A DNA stretch of 64,000 nucleotides from Corynebacterium kutscheri (lineage in GTDB: Bacteria; Actinomycetota; Actinomycetes; Mycobacteriales; Mycobacteriaceae): positions 1,860,001-1,924,000 of the forward strand of contig NZ_CP011312.1 of assembly GCF_000980835.1 (NCBI RefSeq). The letters run 5' to 3'. The translations under genes and the position numbers were made by a program. This document shows positions 55,691 to 63,735 of the stretch, piece after piece (positions within the stretch are counted from its first letter, which is position 1; the number at the start of each line of letters is the position of its first letter). The notes beneath the pieces are model-generated. The model was not told the origin of the DNA. It searched no databases and saw only the letters and a program-made list of their open reading frames with translations.

Positions 55691-57331
55691 TTAACCAAAG
55701 GTTAGCGAGTACGCAGTAACACTTGACTCAGGCTCTAAAGTGATGATGCCATCAAGAGGCTCATCAGCTTCATAAACATCTATTGAACCATCAGCAACGT
55801 CGAAAGTCTTGCTGCTGCCATCAGGGAAGGTAGCTTTTACTTTTCCTTGTCCCGATACCACAAGCTGAACTTTAGCCGCATGCACGTTGATCGACAGCTT
55901 CGCATCCTCAACAGGAATAATGTGGTCGCTCTTCACATTCCACTTACCACTGAGCGAGTATTGTCCAACGCTAGGCTCTTTGTAAGTGAATTCACGTTCG
56001 CCGGAACCATAATTATCGTTGTTGAAGTAGCGAGCACGTTCAGCACCTAGATAGGTCTCTGGGTTACGCTGCTCAGTAAGATTGGCATCAGCGTCGCCAT
56101 CAGTTTCAATCGGATCAGGTAGCTCAACATTTGGGTTAGCTTGCTTGAGCAATTGACGCACGAGTTGCTCGGTCTCAGCATAAGCACCTTCACCCTCATG
56201 AATATGGCGTACATTACCTTGCGCATCAATCAAATACCGTGCTGGCCAGAAGCGGTTGTTGAACTTCTTCCAGGTAATAAAGTCATTATCCTGTGCCACT
56301 GGATAGTTGATACCCTCGCGCTCGGCTGCTGCACGCACGTTGCTGGCCTCATGCTCAAAGCTGTACTCAGGGGCGTGTACACCAACTACCTGCAATCCAG
56401 CGTCTTTATACGTGTCATACAACTTGGTGATGTGCTCACCGGCACGCTGGCAGTTAATGCATGCATAAGCCCAGAAATCAACCAATGTTACGTTTCCATC
56501 ATGGGTGCCCACCGGCTGATCTGTGTTGAACCATCCAGTTAGACCTTCAAATTCTGGAGCCTCGCCACAGTCATGAAGGGTACCTTTATCAGCGTTACGG
56601 CAGGAATCAAGGTTGCCATTTCCTCCGCTGTTAAGCGCATTTTGAACTACCTCATTGCCACTGATTTGTTCTTGTACTCCGGCAGTCCAGTCTGGAAGGC
56701 TACGCTGTAGTTTCTCAGGAACATTCAAAGCGAGTGCCAATGCCAATGCCAGAATAATTCCACCAACAATACCCCGATGCTTTTGGACAGCCGCAATGCG
56801 CTCACCCATCTTGTTACCAGCAAAAGCGAAAACAAGTAATGGAAGGCTAGCACCAACAGCGAACGCTACGGTCAAGATCACTGTGGATAGTCCAATATCA
56901 CCAGTTGCGCCGGCGACCGTAATAGCGGCAAGGATTGGTCCTGCGCATGGAACATACACTGCACCCAGCGCCAAGCCGATGGCAAAACCACCTTTATTAC
57001 GTGCTTTCAGCTGCAGTGATGTTGGCCGTGGAATCCGGCTAAATGGTGCTTCAATCCATTCACCAAGCTTAGGCACAATCATGCCTATGCCCACCAAAAC
57101 CAGCAATGCGATACCGCCCCAACGCAGTACGTCCTTAGGTAGTCCCAGCGCACCAAGAATCAGAGTTCCCACCAAAGTAATAGTGGCAAAGCTTAGTGCC
57201 AGGCCTGAGATCACATGAGTGGGTTTGCGGTCTACAGAAACCGCCAAAACGATCGGAAGGACTGGAAGGATACACGGGGATATACCGGTGACAATGCCAC
57301 CAATAAGCCCGATTAAAATAAGTTCAAACAT
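55691..57331 (-). CDS. dipZ: DipZ: CcdA-type electron transporter fused to thioredoxin-like domain
   Basis: 546 residues from MFELILIGLIGG (AAGGA, 6 bp spacing); the frame is open further upstream but that part is basic and lacks a start signal. The first 240 residues hold six membrane helices of the CcdA/DsbD family with the redox Cys in SPCILPVLP and VPCAGPI. A TlpA-like thioredoxin domain follows with the active site WAYACINCQR (near 290), then a C-terminal beta domain (about 420-546). It passes electrons from cytoplasmic thioredoxin to extracytoplasmic thiols. In M. tuberculosis dipZ (Rv2874) belongs to the SigK regulon; here it is divergent from the sigK unit with a matching promoter. 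Confidence 0.92.
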   Translation of the reverse strand: MFELILIGLIGGIVTGISPCILPVLPIVLAVSVDRKPTHVISGLALSFATITLVGTLILGALGLPKDVLRWGGIALLVLVGIGMIVPKLGEWIEAPFSRIPRPTSLQLKARNKGGFAIGLALGAVYVPCAGPILAAITVAGATGDIGLSTVILTVAFAVGASLPLLVFAFAGNKMGERIAAVQKHRGIVGGIILALALALALNVPEKLQRSLPDWTAGVQEQISGNEVVQNALNSGGNGNLDSCRNADKGTLHDCGEAPEFEGLTGWFNTDQPVGTHDGNVTLVDFWAYACINCQRAGEHITKLYDTYKDAGLQVVGVHAPEYSFEHEASNVRAAAEREGINYPVAQDNDFITWKKFNNRFWPARYLIDAQGNVRHIHEGEGAYAETEQLVRQLLKQANPNVELPDPIETDGDADANLTEQRNPETYLGAERARYFNNDNYGSGEREFTYKEPSVGQYSLSGKWNVKSDHIIPVEDAKLSINVHAAKVQLVVSGQGKVKATFPDGSSKTFDVADGSIDVYEADEPLDGIITLEPESSVTAYSLTFG

Positions 57332-57473
57332 GTGCGTTCCTTTATGTGCTTTCTGTTTCGGCTTTAACGATCTTTTGGGAGCACGGCGCCTTCTGGCGGT
57401 AACCATGCGCGGCGGCTCCCTACACACTCACGACGCAACAACGATAACGCGGTGCGCGAGCCGTCACTAAGCA

Positions 57474-57501
57474 ATACGGAACATCCAAAACATTTAGATT
57501 G
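57474..57501 (-). promoter_or_regulatory. SigK-type promoter of dipZ
   Basis: On the minus strand CAATCT (57496-57501), 16 bp, CCGTAT (57474-57479). The same arrangement occurs facing the lipoprotein gene. It resembles the mycobacterial SigK promoter (CCATCC, 16-17 bp, CCGAAT). Confidence 0.6.
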
Positions 57502-57578
57502 GATAACCTCAATTACCCAGGTAAATACACTGAAATCAATACTGAAACAATGAGTCAAATAATTATTTTTATTTTTTC

Positions 57579-57606
57579 CAATCCGCTACACACGATGCCT
57601 CCGAAG
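57579..57606 (+). promoter_or_regulatory. SigK-type promoter of the Met-rich lipoprotein and sigK unit
   Basis: CAATCC (57579-57584), 16 bp, CCGAAG (57601-57606), about 70 bp before the lipoprotein start. It closely matches the mycobacterial SigK consensus, and its twin faces dipZ. Confidence 0.68.
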
Positions 57607-57678
57607 TACTCAATGAGCGCGGAAAGTAAGCCGCGTAATACACCAGAACTCAGTCTTATATAAGGAGCACTGACAACC

Positions 57679-58011
57679 ATGAAAAAGATCTCCATCCGCA
57701 ATGCACTTATCATCGGCGCATTCTCTGTAGCAGCTCTTGGACTCGCAGCATGCGGTGACGATCCAGCTGTTAACCCAACCTCGGTCACCGAGTCTTCCCA
57801 GCCATCTGATGCTATGGAAAAGATGGAAAAGGACGCCATGGAGAAAGACGCAATGTCTAAGGATGCAATGGAGAAGGATGCTATGTCCAAGGACGCAATG
57901 TCTAAAGATGCTATGGAAAAAGACGCCATGGAACACAAGGAAGGCATGGACGGCAAAGATCACATGGATCGCATGGAGCACACCAATCCTAGCGATGCAA
58001 TGAAGCACTAA
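57679..58011 (+). CDS. Met-rich lipoprotein with MxKDx pentapeptide repeats
   Basis: 110 residues. The signal peptide and lipobox LAAC put the lipidated Cys near residue 25. After a short linker come seven KDAM units in (E/S)KDAM pentapeptides (residues about 50-85), then MEHKEGMDGKDHMDRMEH rich in Met and His. The DNA is a 15-bp-type tandem repeat. Such MxKDx repeats are seen in small exported actinobacterial proteins of unknown function. Met/His richness suggests metal (copper) binding or an oxidant-trapping role, which would suit its position between dipZ and sigK; this is inference. ATAAGGAG precedes the ATG. Confidence 0.82.
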   Translation: MKKISIRNALIIGAFSVAALGLAACGDDPAVNPTSVTESSQPSDAMEKMEKDAMEKDAMSKDAMEKDAMSKDAMSKDAMEKDAMEHKEGMDGKDHMDRMEHTNPSDAMKH

Positions 58012-58071
58012 AAACTTGCCTTTTCTTATGTAAGCCTTGCAACCACAGCCTTGACACCTCACCAATAATTC

Positions 58072-58656
58072 ATGATTTCCGCCCTTTCCGTTGTAGAGTT
58101 ACCGGTCATGGACCCCGATAACCTGCTTGTTGCCAGCGCCCACGGCGACCAGCGGTCATTCGCCGCTCTCTATGACCTACTAGCCCCGCAAATGTTGGGT
58201 TTAGCAGTGCAGATTATTCACGATCGTGCACAAGCTGAGGAAGTCATACAAGAGGTATTTATTGAGCTGTGGCGCAGTGCTAAAAGTTACGACCCAGCCA
58301 AGGGCAGTGCTCGCTCCTGGGCGCTACGGCTTACCCGCTTGCGTGCAATCGATCGCTTGCGTACCGACGTAGCCATCAAACAGCGTGACAACAAGGATTT
58401 CCTAGAACAGGCCACAACGTGGCATGCAGCTGAGGAAGAAGCAGTGGAATCGCTGGAATCACAGCGAATTCGCCAACTTGTCGATGATATCGGCGAGCCA
58501 CACCGCACCGCCGTCATGCTGGCTTATTTCTCTGGTCTCACTCACCCCGAGATTGCCCAGGTCACCGGCGTTCCTCTTGGAACCGCCAAAACCCGGGTCA
58601 GAGATGGACTTAAAAAACTTCGCTCAGCGATGAGCCTCATGCAAGGAGGTGCATAA
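58072..58656 (+). CDS. sigK: ECF sigma factor, SigK type
   Basis: About 194 residues (183 if the ATG at 58108 is used, which may be correct because the usual family start is close to it). Region 2 is FAALYDLLAPQMLGLAVQII ... QAEEVIQEVFIELWR; region 4 is PHRTAVMLAYFSGLTHPEIA and GVPLGTAKTRVRDGLKKLR. It directs RNA polymerase to extracytoplasmic-stress promoters. TTGACA (58053-58058) upstream may give it its own promoter in addition to read-through from the lipoprotein. It is coupled with the anti-sigma gene (TAATG overlap). The SigK label rests on similarity of layout (dipZ neighbour, RskA partner) and promoter type. Confidence 0.85.
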   Translation: MISALSVVELPVMDPDNLLVASAHGDQRSFAALYDLLAPQMLGLAVQIIHDRAQAEEVIQEVFIELWRSAKSYDPAKGSARSWALRLTRLRAIDRLRTDVAIKQRDNKDFLEQATTWHAAEEEAVESLESQRIRQLVDDIGEPHRTAVMLAYFSGLTHPEIAQVTGVPLGTAKTRVRDGLKKLRSAMSLMQGGA

Positions 58657-59300
58657 TGTCCCCCACAGGACATAGCGAGCCTTTCGACGACTTCCCCCCC
58701 GATGTCGAAGATCTATTGGCGCAGGCACCTGCACCAATAACCCCTTCAGCTCAATTACGAGACAACATCCTCGATGCCATTGCAGCTACTTCCCAAGAGG
58801 AACCAGAAGCCACATATGAGCCATTGGATAACACTCCCGCTGAACCTATTGCAGATGTTATTCAACTACCTGCACGCCATAAATTTATGCGTGGATTTCT
58901 TGCCGCTGCAGCCTCAGTTGCCATAATCGCTGGCGGCTTTACACTTTGGCCGCAAGCAGATCCACATGCAGAAATGCACAGCATCCTCGCAGCTTCCGAT
59001 GTTCGTCAGGCCAACACGGACGCCATGGGCGCATCTTTGAATATCGTTGTTTCTTCATCAATGAATGAGGGCGGTGCGCTTGTTGATGGTGCCCCCAAAC
59101 TCAACGAAGGCATGGGCGCGCAGGTATGGGCAGTAATGGAAGACGGCTCCACAAAATCTGCTGGTGTTATTGGACCCGAAGATCATGATGGAGTATGGAT
59201 GCCTTTACCAGGAGAAACTTCAAAAGTGATGATCACCGAAGAGCCACTCAAAGGCAGTACTGAACCAAAAGGGACAGTTCTTGCGATAGTAAAGGTGTAA
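58656..59300 (+). CDS. rskA: Anti-sigma-K factor RskA-like protein
   Basis: 214 residues. The N-terminal cytoplasmic region binds the sigma factor (DDFPPDVEDLLAQAP ... SAQLRDNILDAI). One membrane helix lies near 78-97 (FLAAAASVAIIAGGFTLWP). The extracellular RskA domain (about 100-214) has AQVWAVMEDGSTKSAGVIGP and ends GTVLAIVKV. Membrane-bound RskA holds SigK inactive until proteolysis releases it. The frame is complete. A strong terminator follows at 59319. Confidence 0.9.
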   Translation: MSPTGHSEPFDDFPPDVEDLLAQAPAPITPSAQLRDNILDAIAATSQEEPEATYEPLDNTPAEPIADVIQLPARHKFMRGFLAAAASVAIIAGGFTLWPQADPHAEMHSILAASDVRQANTDAMGASLNIVVSSSMNEGGALVDGAPKLNEGMGAQVWAVMEDGSTKSAGVIGPEDHDGVWMPLPGETSKVMITEEPLKGSTEPKGTVLAIVKV

Positions 59301-59318
59301 ATAGAGCGCATACCTAAT

Positions 59319-59365
59319 ATAAGGGGTTAACGAGCAATGGGTCCTCGTTAACCCCTTATTTTTAA
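59319..59365 (+). terminator. Terminator of the sigK-rskA unit
   Basis: ATAAGGGGTTAACGAG (59319-59334) pairs perfectly with CTCGTTAACCCCTTAT (59344-59359), followed by T5. Confidence 0.93.
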
Positions 59366-59505
59366 TCGGCAACTATCAATGCATAGCTGCACTAAAAATC
59401 AAAAGATAGTTACCCTACTTCTATTCTGCATAAAACAACGCAACAACTTTATCTGTTTGAAATTACTAGTACCCCTAAAAACACCAGTGTGCTAGCAGCA
59501 CGCAG

Positions 59506-59886
59506 GTTATCGTCGTAATGCTTGACGACGATCTGCAAAGATCAGTGACCGCATAGCCACAGCTTTTGCAGCAGAACCAGCCAACGCCCAAGTCATCGTA
59601 CGGCCTCGCAGTGAAAAAGTTGTCATCGTCGACTGTCCATCTAGTGAAGGCAACATCGCCATCACAACCATTGAGGTTGCAAAACTCGTCGTCATCCCCA
59701 CCTGCACTTCGGCTATTGAGGTTGCCATTGAACCCACAAAAGCTGCCACCTCACGTATGCCGTGCTACTTACCAATGTGCAGCTTGGTACCAACGCACTT
59801 AAAGATTTCAAGAACATATTGAAAAACATCAAAAACCCGTTGTACTTCTCATCTAATGCCTCAACTCATAGATCTCAAACGCACTG
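59506..59886 (+). pseudogene. ParA-family ATPase remnant
   Basis: Three frames carry successive parts of a ParA/Soj-like partition ATPase: VIVVMLDDDLQRSVTA (degenerate Walker A' prime region), then a stop, EKVVIVDCPSSEGN and VAKLVVIPTCTSAIEVA (Walker B and following), and AVLLTNVQLGTNALKDFKNI. The N-terminal Walker A is missing. It has at least one stop and two frameshifts, so it is dead. It marks plasmid- or mobile-element-derived DNA on the right side of the sigK unit. Confidence 0.65.
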
Positions 59887-60078
59887 AGATACTACTCTCA
59901 AAAGTTTTCACGGCGGCGAAGAAATAACCAAGTCCATCATTGCCCCTGAAGAGGAATGCGTACGATGAACAATGCCATGATGCGACGAGCGTGCAAAACA
60001 ACCAGTTACTTCTGTCCAAGATGTCTTCCATCGGCAATCATGACATTCAATTGAAACCAGCCCCGACCTCACCATATA

Positions 60079-60098
60079 TAGTACTACATATGGTACTA
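60079..60098. promoter_or_regulatory. Inverted repeat ahead of hicA
   Basis: TAGTACTACATATGGTACTA has 6-bp arms (TAGTAC/GTACTA) ending 8 bp before the hicA ATG. HicB antitoxins commonly autorepress at such sites. HicB of this locus has a C-terminal ribbon-helix-helix-like segment that could bind it. Confidence 0.5.
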
Positions 60099-60105
60099 CC
60101 CCGTT

Positions 60106-60381
60106 ATGGGTCGTGGAGTGGAAGACATAGTAGCGCGCATGAGAAAATCGTCGAAAAACATTCGCTTTTCCGACCTTGAAAAGGTATGTGACTACTACTT
60201 TGAGAACCGCAACTCGCAAAAAACTTCTCACCGAACCTACAAAACACCATAGCCAGGTGACCCACGCGTCAATATTCAAAATGACAAAGGAAAAGCCAAA
60301 CCATACCAAGTAAGCCAAGTACTACAAGCTATCGACAAACTAACCACTATCAACGCCTCAGGTATCGAAAACCAGGAGTAG
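60106..60381 (+). pseudogene. hicA: HicA-family mRNA interferase toxin with an amber codon
   Basis: 91 codons: MGRGVEDIVARMRKSSKNIR, then FSDLEKVCDYYFE, SHRTYKTP, a TAG (60250-60252), PGDPRVNIQNDKGKAKPYQ and VSQVLQAIDKL. Homologues read KTPWPGDPRVNIQND, so TGG (Trp) was changed to TAG. The rest of the frame is intact, including the SHRTY segment with the catalytic His. HicA toxins cut mRNA; this copy is presumably inactive or strongly reduced. Its antitoxin gene follows after 4 bp. Confidence 0.75.
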
Positions 60382-60385
60382 CCAA

Positions 60386-60712
60386 ATGGATATCAGTAAG
60401 TACACCTACCAAGTGTCTTGGTCAGAAACTGACCAAGAATATGTTGCCACTGTCGCCGAATTTCCTTCGTTATCGTGGCTAGATACCGAATTTCAGAAGG
60501 CTCAAGCCGGTCTATTTAATCTCGTTGCCGAAGTTGTTTCCGACATGGAATCATCCGGAGAAAAAATCCCCAAGCCTCTTGGCGAACGTGAGTATTCAGG
60601 AAAGTTCAACGTGCGTATTCCCCCTTCCCTGCATCGTCAACTCGCTATCACTGCACAAACACAGGGTGTCTCACTCAACACGCTTGTCAACAATAAGCTC
60701 GCATCAACCTAA
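60386..60712 (+). CDS. hicB: HicB-family antitoxin
   Basis: 108 residues. The N-terminal HicB-like partial RNase H fold is YTYQVSWSETDQEYVATVAE and FPSLSWLDTEFQKAQ. The C-terminal segment FNVRIPPSLHRQLAITAQTQ with GVSLNTLVNNKL is a ribbon-helix-helix DNA-binding motif. It should bind HicA and the palindrome at 60079-60098. The intact antitoxin next to an inactivated toxin is the usual order of decay of a toxin-antitoxin pair. Confidence 0.85.
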   Translation: MDISKYTYQVSWSETDQEYVATVAEFPSLSWLDTEFQKAQAGLFNLVAEVVSDMESSGEKIPKPLGEREYSGKFNVRIPPSLHRQLAITAQTQGVSLNTLVNNKLAST

Positions 60713-61056
60713 ACACACCTACTACACAGCCACACACATATGGCTGTTCATTTCATTCAATAAATAGTGGAATCCTAGCAAGCTATAAAACTAGCTTTTC
60801 AAATTCTCACAATAATCAGCCTCTACATACAACCAATATCATTCTTTTAAAAAATTGTTGACGCCTTGTTTCGCTCATTGTCAACCATAAGAACAAGGCT
60901 CCGCAGGAATAAAGGTAGGTATAACCAGTTTCTCTACCGAAGGTAAACAACGAAGTAGGACACGATCAGTTATGGTCTACATGGGATTCTAAGCCAGATT
61001 ATGAACCGAAAATATTTTCTCTAGCACAGACCGGGATAATCAGATATCGCCCCGGA
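60713..61056. other. Degenerate intergenic stretch
   Basis: No intact frame. GTTGAC and GTCAAC arms (about 60857-60887) form a spaced inverted repeat. The part from about 60920 may be the lost N-terminus of the ABC ATPase remnant that follows, but no Walker A is visible. Confidence 0.4.
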
Positions 61057-61398
61057 AATCTGCACATCAGCAACCTCATCAAGTATCCAGCCCTTTACTT
61101 CCAGTTAAGTCTTTCGTGCAACCTGACAATGTATGCGGACTTCCAAAACTCCGCTCACGATGAACTACCCGATCTGTTGTCCCTAGTGGAGCTTTACTGC
61201 AGAAAAACCTCCGGTACGGCCAAACTTCCTTGAGGGTGCGACGCAGCATCTGGGGATAGCACCGTGTTGATCAGGAACCCAGATCTACTTCTGTTGGACA
61301 AACCAACCAATGGTCTAGACGCGATAGAAAATAAAGATTGCCACGGGCTTCTTCGCCACAAACCCTTGCGCTGCGGGAGACCCCCTTGTGAGGGGTAG
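61057..61398 (+). pseudogene. Remnant of an antibiotic-export-type ABC ATPase
   Basis: One frame reads NLHISNLIKYPALYFQLSLS, a helical middle (LPDLLSLVELYCRKTSGTAKLP), a stop where the signature LSGG/MKQRLGIA should be, then LIRNPDLLLLDKPTNGLDAIE. The last block is the Walker B region of bacitracin/lantibiotic-type exporters (usually LDEPTNGLDP); here the catalytic Glu is Lys. Walker A and the signature are lost. It is dead. It may once have been co-located functionally with the S41 peptidase downstream. Confidence 0.65.
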
Positions 61399-61504
61399 AC
61401 CCCTTAAAGTAGCGATTGCTTTCATCAAGCGATGAAGGTAAGCGTCGGGTTAACGCAGGCAATCCGCACATCGCGGGTGCAGTTCCACCTCGGGCGCATT
61501 ATTG

Positions 61505-61529
61505 AATATCGACATATAATGTCGATATT
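61505..61529 (+). promoter_or_regulatory. Perfect palindromic operator overlapping the -10 of the S41 gene
   Basis: AATATCGACAT (61505-61515) and ATGTCGATATT (61519-61529) form 11-bp perfect arms around a 3-bp centre. TATAAT (61515-61520) lies inside, so a bound dimer would block the promoter. ACAT...ATGT cores recall PadR-type operators. No regulator gene is in the window. Confidence 0.75.
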
Positions 61530-61572
61530 TGATACGTACTCTAGCGGATCGAACTGCCTTGGAAAGGAATTC

Positions 61573-62553
61573 ATGAAAACAAGAAAGAGCAAATGGAAGT
61601 TAGGCTGCGGAGCCGTATTCGCAGTAATCGCAGTGGCTCTGACGACAGTCAGCTACATTTACGGGCCGGCAACCGTGGCTGTCTTTACCGGTAAACCGTT
61701 CTACCTGATCAAACCTAGTCCCACGAAATATGGCAAAGATGTTATATCTATTGTCGAGGCACTGGGGTTGTACGCAGACTCCCCTGAGTTCTCGGAGGCG
61801 AAAACCCACGCGCTGGAACAGATCAAAAACGCCAATAGCTACGAAGAAACATACGAGCCTCTTAGGGAGTTAGTCAAGGTCGCCGGAGGAAAGCACTCGA
61901 ATATCTTAGCCCCAGATAACTCAACAGATGCACCAAATGAATCTAGGAGCCCATCGGTTCACGCAAACAAGGGAATTGCAATAGCCACCGTGCCGGATAT
62001 CTCACGTGAAGAAGATATCCAGTCTTATGCTGACACGCTCACCCAGGGACTTATCAAACACGCCCGATGTGGGGCGATTGTAGATCTGCGGGGCAACGGT
62101 GGTGGGGACATGGGCCCTATGGTGGCGGGTCTTTCCCCACTTCTGCCTGACGGGGAGGTTTTGTCGTTCGTCTCACGTCAGTCAACATCGCCGGTGATTG
62201 TGGAGGGTAATTCAGTCACAGGTGGTGGCACCGCACTAAGCACTCAGGGTGGAAAGCTCGATATTCCTGTAGCGGTGCTTGTCGACGATCAGACAGCGTC
62301 GTCAGGTGAAGCCACCATGCTAGCCTTCCGTGGATTGGAAAATTCGCGTAGCTTCGGTCAACCCACGGCAGGTTACGCCTCCGGAAATGTGGTTATCGAC
62401 CTCTATGACGGTGCAACCTTAATGATCACATTTTCGAAAGATAAGGCACGTACCGGTGAGGAATTCTCCGAGGATCCCATCGAACCCGATGTACGAAGCG
62501 ACTCCGCAGAGCAGGATGCCATTGCATGGCTGGCTGATAAAGGCTGCTCCTAA
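61573..62553 (+). CDS. S41-family peptidase, membrane-anchored
   Basis: 326 residues from the ATG at 61573 (GGAAAGGAA, 5 bp spacing). There is a basic N-terminus and one membrane helix (about 11-32). An N-terminal helical domain follows, then the S41 (C-terminal-processing/tail-specific protease) core: IVDLRGNGGGDMGPM, VAVLVDDQTASSGEATMLAF (nucleophile Ser near 243-244) and FGQPTAGYASGN. It lacks a PDZ domain. Expected to act outside the membrane. Substrate unknown; the neighbour is an ABC exporter remnant, so a role in peptide or bacteriocin handling can be imagined. The palindromic operator predicts tight control. Confidence 0.85.
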   Translation: MKTRKSKWKLGCGAVFAVIAVALTTVSYIYGPATVAVFTGKPFYLIKPSPTKYGKDVISIVEALGLYADSPEFSEAKTHALEQIKNANSYEETYEPLRELVKVAGGKHSNILAPDNSTDAPNESRSPSVHANKGIAIATVPDISREEDIQSYADTLTQGLIKHARCGAIVDLRGNGGGDMGPMVAGLSPLLPDGEVLSFVSRQSTSPVIVEGNSVTGGGTALSTQGGKLDIPVAVLVDDQTASSGEATMLAFRGLENSRSFGQPTAGYASGNVVIDLYDGATLMITFSKDKARTGEEFSEDPIEPDVRSDSAEQDAIAWLADKGCS

Positions 62554-62614
62554 ATCTACATGTAGGTTTTTGGGTCCATAACGGCCAGGTACACCCTAGA
62601 TCGGTGTTATTTAC

Positions 62615-62646
62615 ACACGGACCGACAAGCGGTCCGTGTCGTTTTA
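62615..62646 (+). terminator. S41 gene terminator
   Basis: ACACGGACCG (62615-62624) pairs with CGGTCCGTGT (62630-62639), followed by CGTTTTA. Confidence 0.85.
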
Positions 62647-62987
62647 TATACGGGATTCTTTGCACCCTGACAGAAGCATGACCAAGCAGGCGCGGTTGAA
62701 ATAGGTTTCGAAGTTGTCTAATTCCCTTCGGTGACCTGATCTCAAAGCTTGTGAAGTAAATGGCGAAAAGAAACTATCTGTCTGAAAAGCTACCTTCGAG
62801 GGTGCAATAACATTTGTACAGCAAATCTTTAGTATGAACTCACACTGCCGTTTCGCAACAAGTTGAGTTCCAACAAACTTTCCACTGAAAGAAGGCGTCC
62901 AATGTCACGTGAAAATGCCACTATATGGATAGTAGAGTGCAACTAAAGTAAATCTCTCTTCGAGAAAGATTAAAAATAGTTTGGAGC
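62647..62987. other. Intergenic region, no gene recognised
   Basis: About 340 bp. Only very short frames are seen, such as a 14-codon frame at 62902 preceded by GAAAGAAGG. Mixed composition suggests old rearranged DNA. Confidence 0.4.
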
Positions 62988-62993
62988 ATGACC

Positions 62994-63455
62994 ATGTGGA
63001 ACAAGGTTCTAGTTACAATTTTGGTTGCTTTAATGGCAATTTCCGAATTTGCTAAATGGCCATACGGAATCAGTGTTGCTTTCGCAGTGTTAGCTATCGT
63101 TATCTTATTCATCCCTAATAGGAAAAAATCAACTTCTTGAGTTGAGGTAGATGTTTCTAGTCCAGATAACGATCCGATCCCATTCATAGACTGGGGTGGC
63201 TTGGGCATTATGGAGCGCTGGAATTGGTGTGGCCGTGACCGAACGAATGGCAGCGCACCGCAAAACTCTGCGGATCACGTATGTATGAACCATGATCTTT
63301 GTTTAGGTAAACCGAATGCGAATGTATGTGCTTGCGATCGGGCATTCGTTGATGGAATGCGGGCGATTAAGAGTAAGTATGGAGGGATTGATCGCACTTG
63401 CATTGAGGCGTCGACAAAGGTTGTTCCCCGTTTCCATGGCTGTAAAATACGTTAA
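62994..63455 (+). pseudogene. Membrane-anchored phospholipase A2-like protein split by TGA
   Basis: One frame of 154 codons. Residues 1-48 are a small hydrophobic protein (KVLVTILVALMAISEFAKW, AVLAIVILFIPNRKK). A TGA follows at 63138-63140, and the same frame continues VEVDVSSPDNDPIPFIDWGG, then WNWCGRDRTNG, HVCMNHDLCLG and CACDRAFVDGMRAI. CxxHDxC with a following CxCD is the catalytic signature of phospholipase A2-like proteins (His-Asp dyad, paired Cys). A TTG (63201) or ATG (63210) could start the enzyme part alone. Whether the TGA is a mutation, a real gene boundary or is read through cannot be decided from the sequence. An ATG at 62988 is an alternative first start. Confidence 0.55.
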
Positions 63456-63471
63456 ACAAGGGATAGGTCAA

Positions 63472-63735
63472 ATGGTGGAATCGAAAACAGCTCATCCCGT
63501 CAAGGTCGCTTTTCTACTAATAGCGTTGATCACTGTGTGGATTGCTACTCCATTTATTAATGATCGTTCCGGCTACTGGGAAATGGCTTACTGGGTTTGC
63601 GTTGCCTTTATTCCTACTGTTGGGCTCGTATTTGCTTTTCGTTGGCAAAGTTTAATCCTAGGTGTAGCGTCAATTTTGACGTTTCTAGCCTGGCCGATCC
63701 TACTGTGCGTTGCGATGTTACTAGGGGGAATCTAA
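63472..63735 (+). CDS. Small membrane protein downstream of the PLA2-like gene
   Basis: 87 residues, MVESKTAHPVKVAFLLIALI..., with three hydrophobic helices (about 11-28, 38-56, 60-85). CAAGGGATAGG precedes the ATG. It starts 16 bp after the PLA2-like stop and is probably co-transcribed. No family was recognised. By position it might protect the cell from the PLA2-like protein or help its export. That is speculation. Confidence 0.6.
   Translation: MVESKTAHPVKVAFLLIALITVWIATPFINDRSGYWEMAYWVCVAFIPTVGLVFAFRWQSLILGVASILTFLAWPILLCVAMLLGGI

Noticed and set aside
55691..55712. TAACC AAA GGTTA inverted repeat near 55694, like that at 966-985
   Set aside because: Here it is formed by the last codons and stop of dipZ, so similarity to the cspB-upstream palindrome is probably chance.
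59908..60318. 136-codon minus-strand frame
   Set aside because: Antisense to the hicA frame, which has clear family similarity; the minus frame has none.
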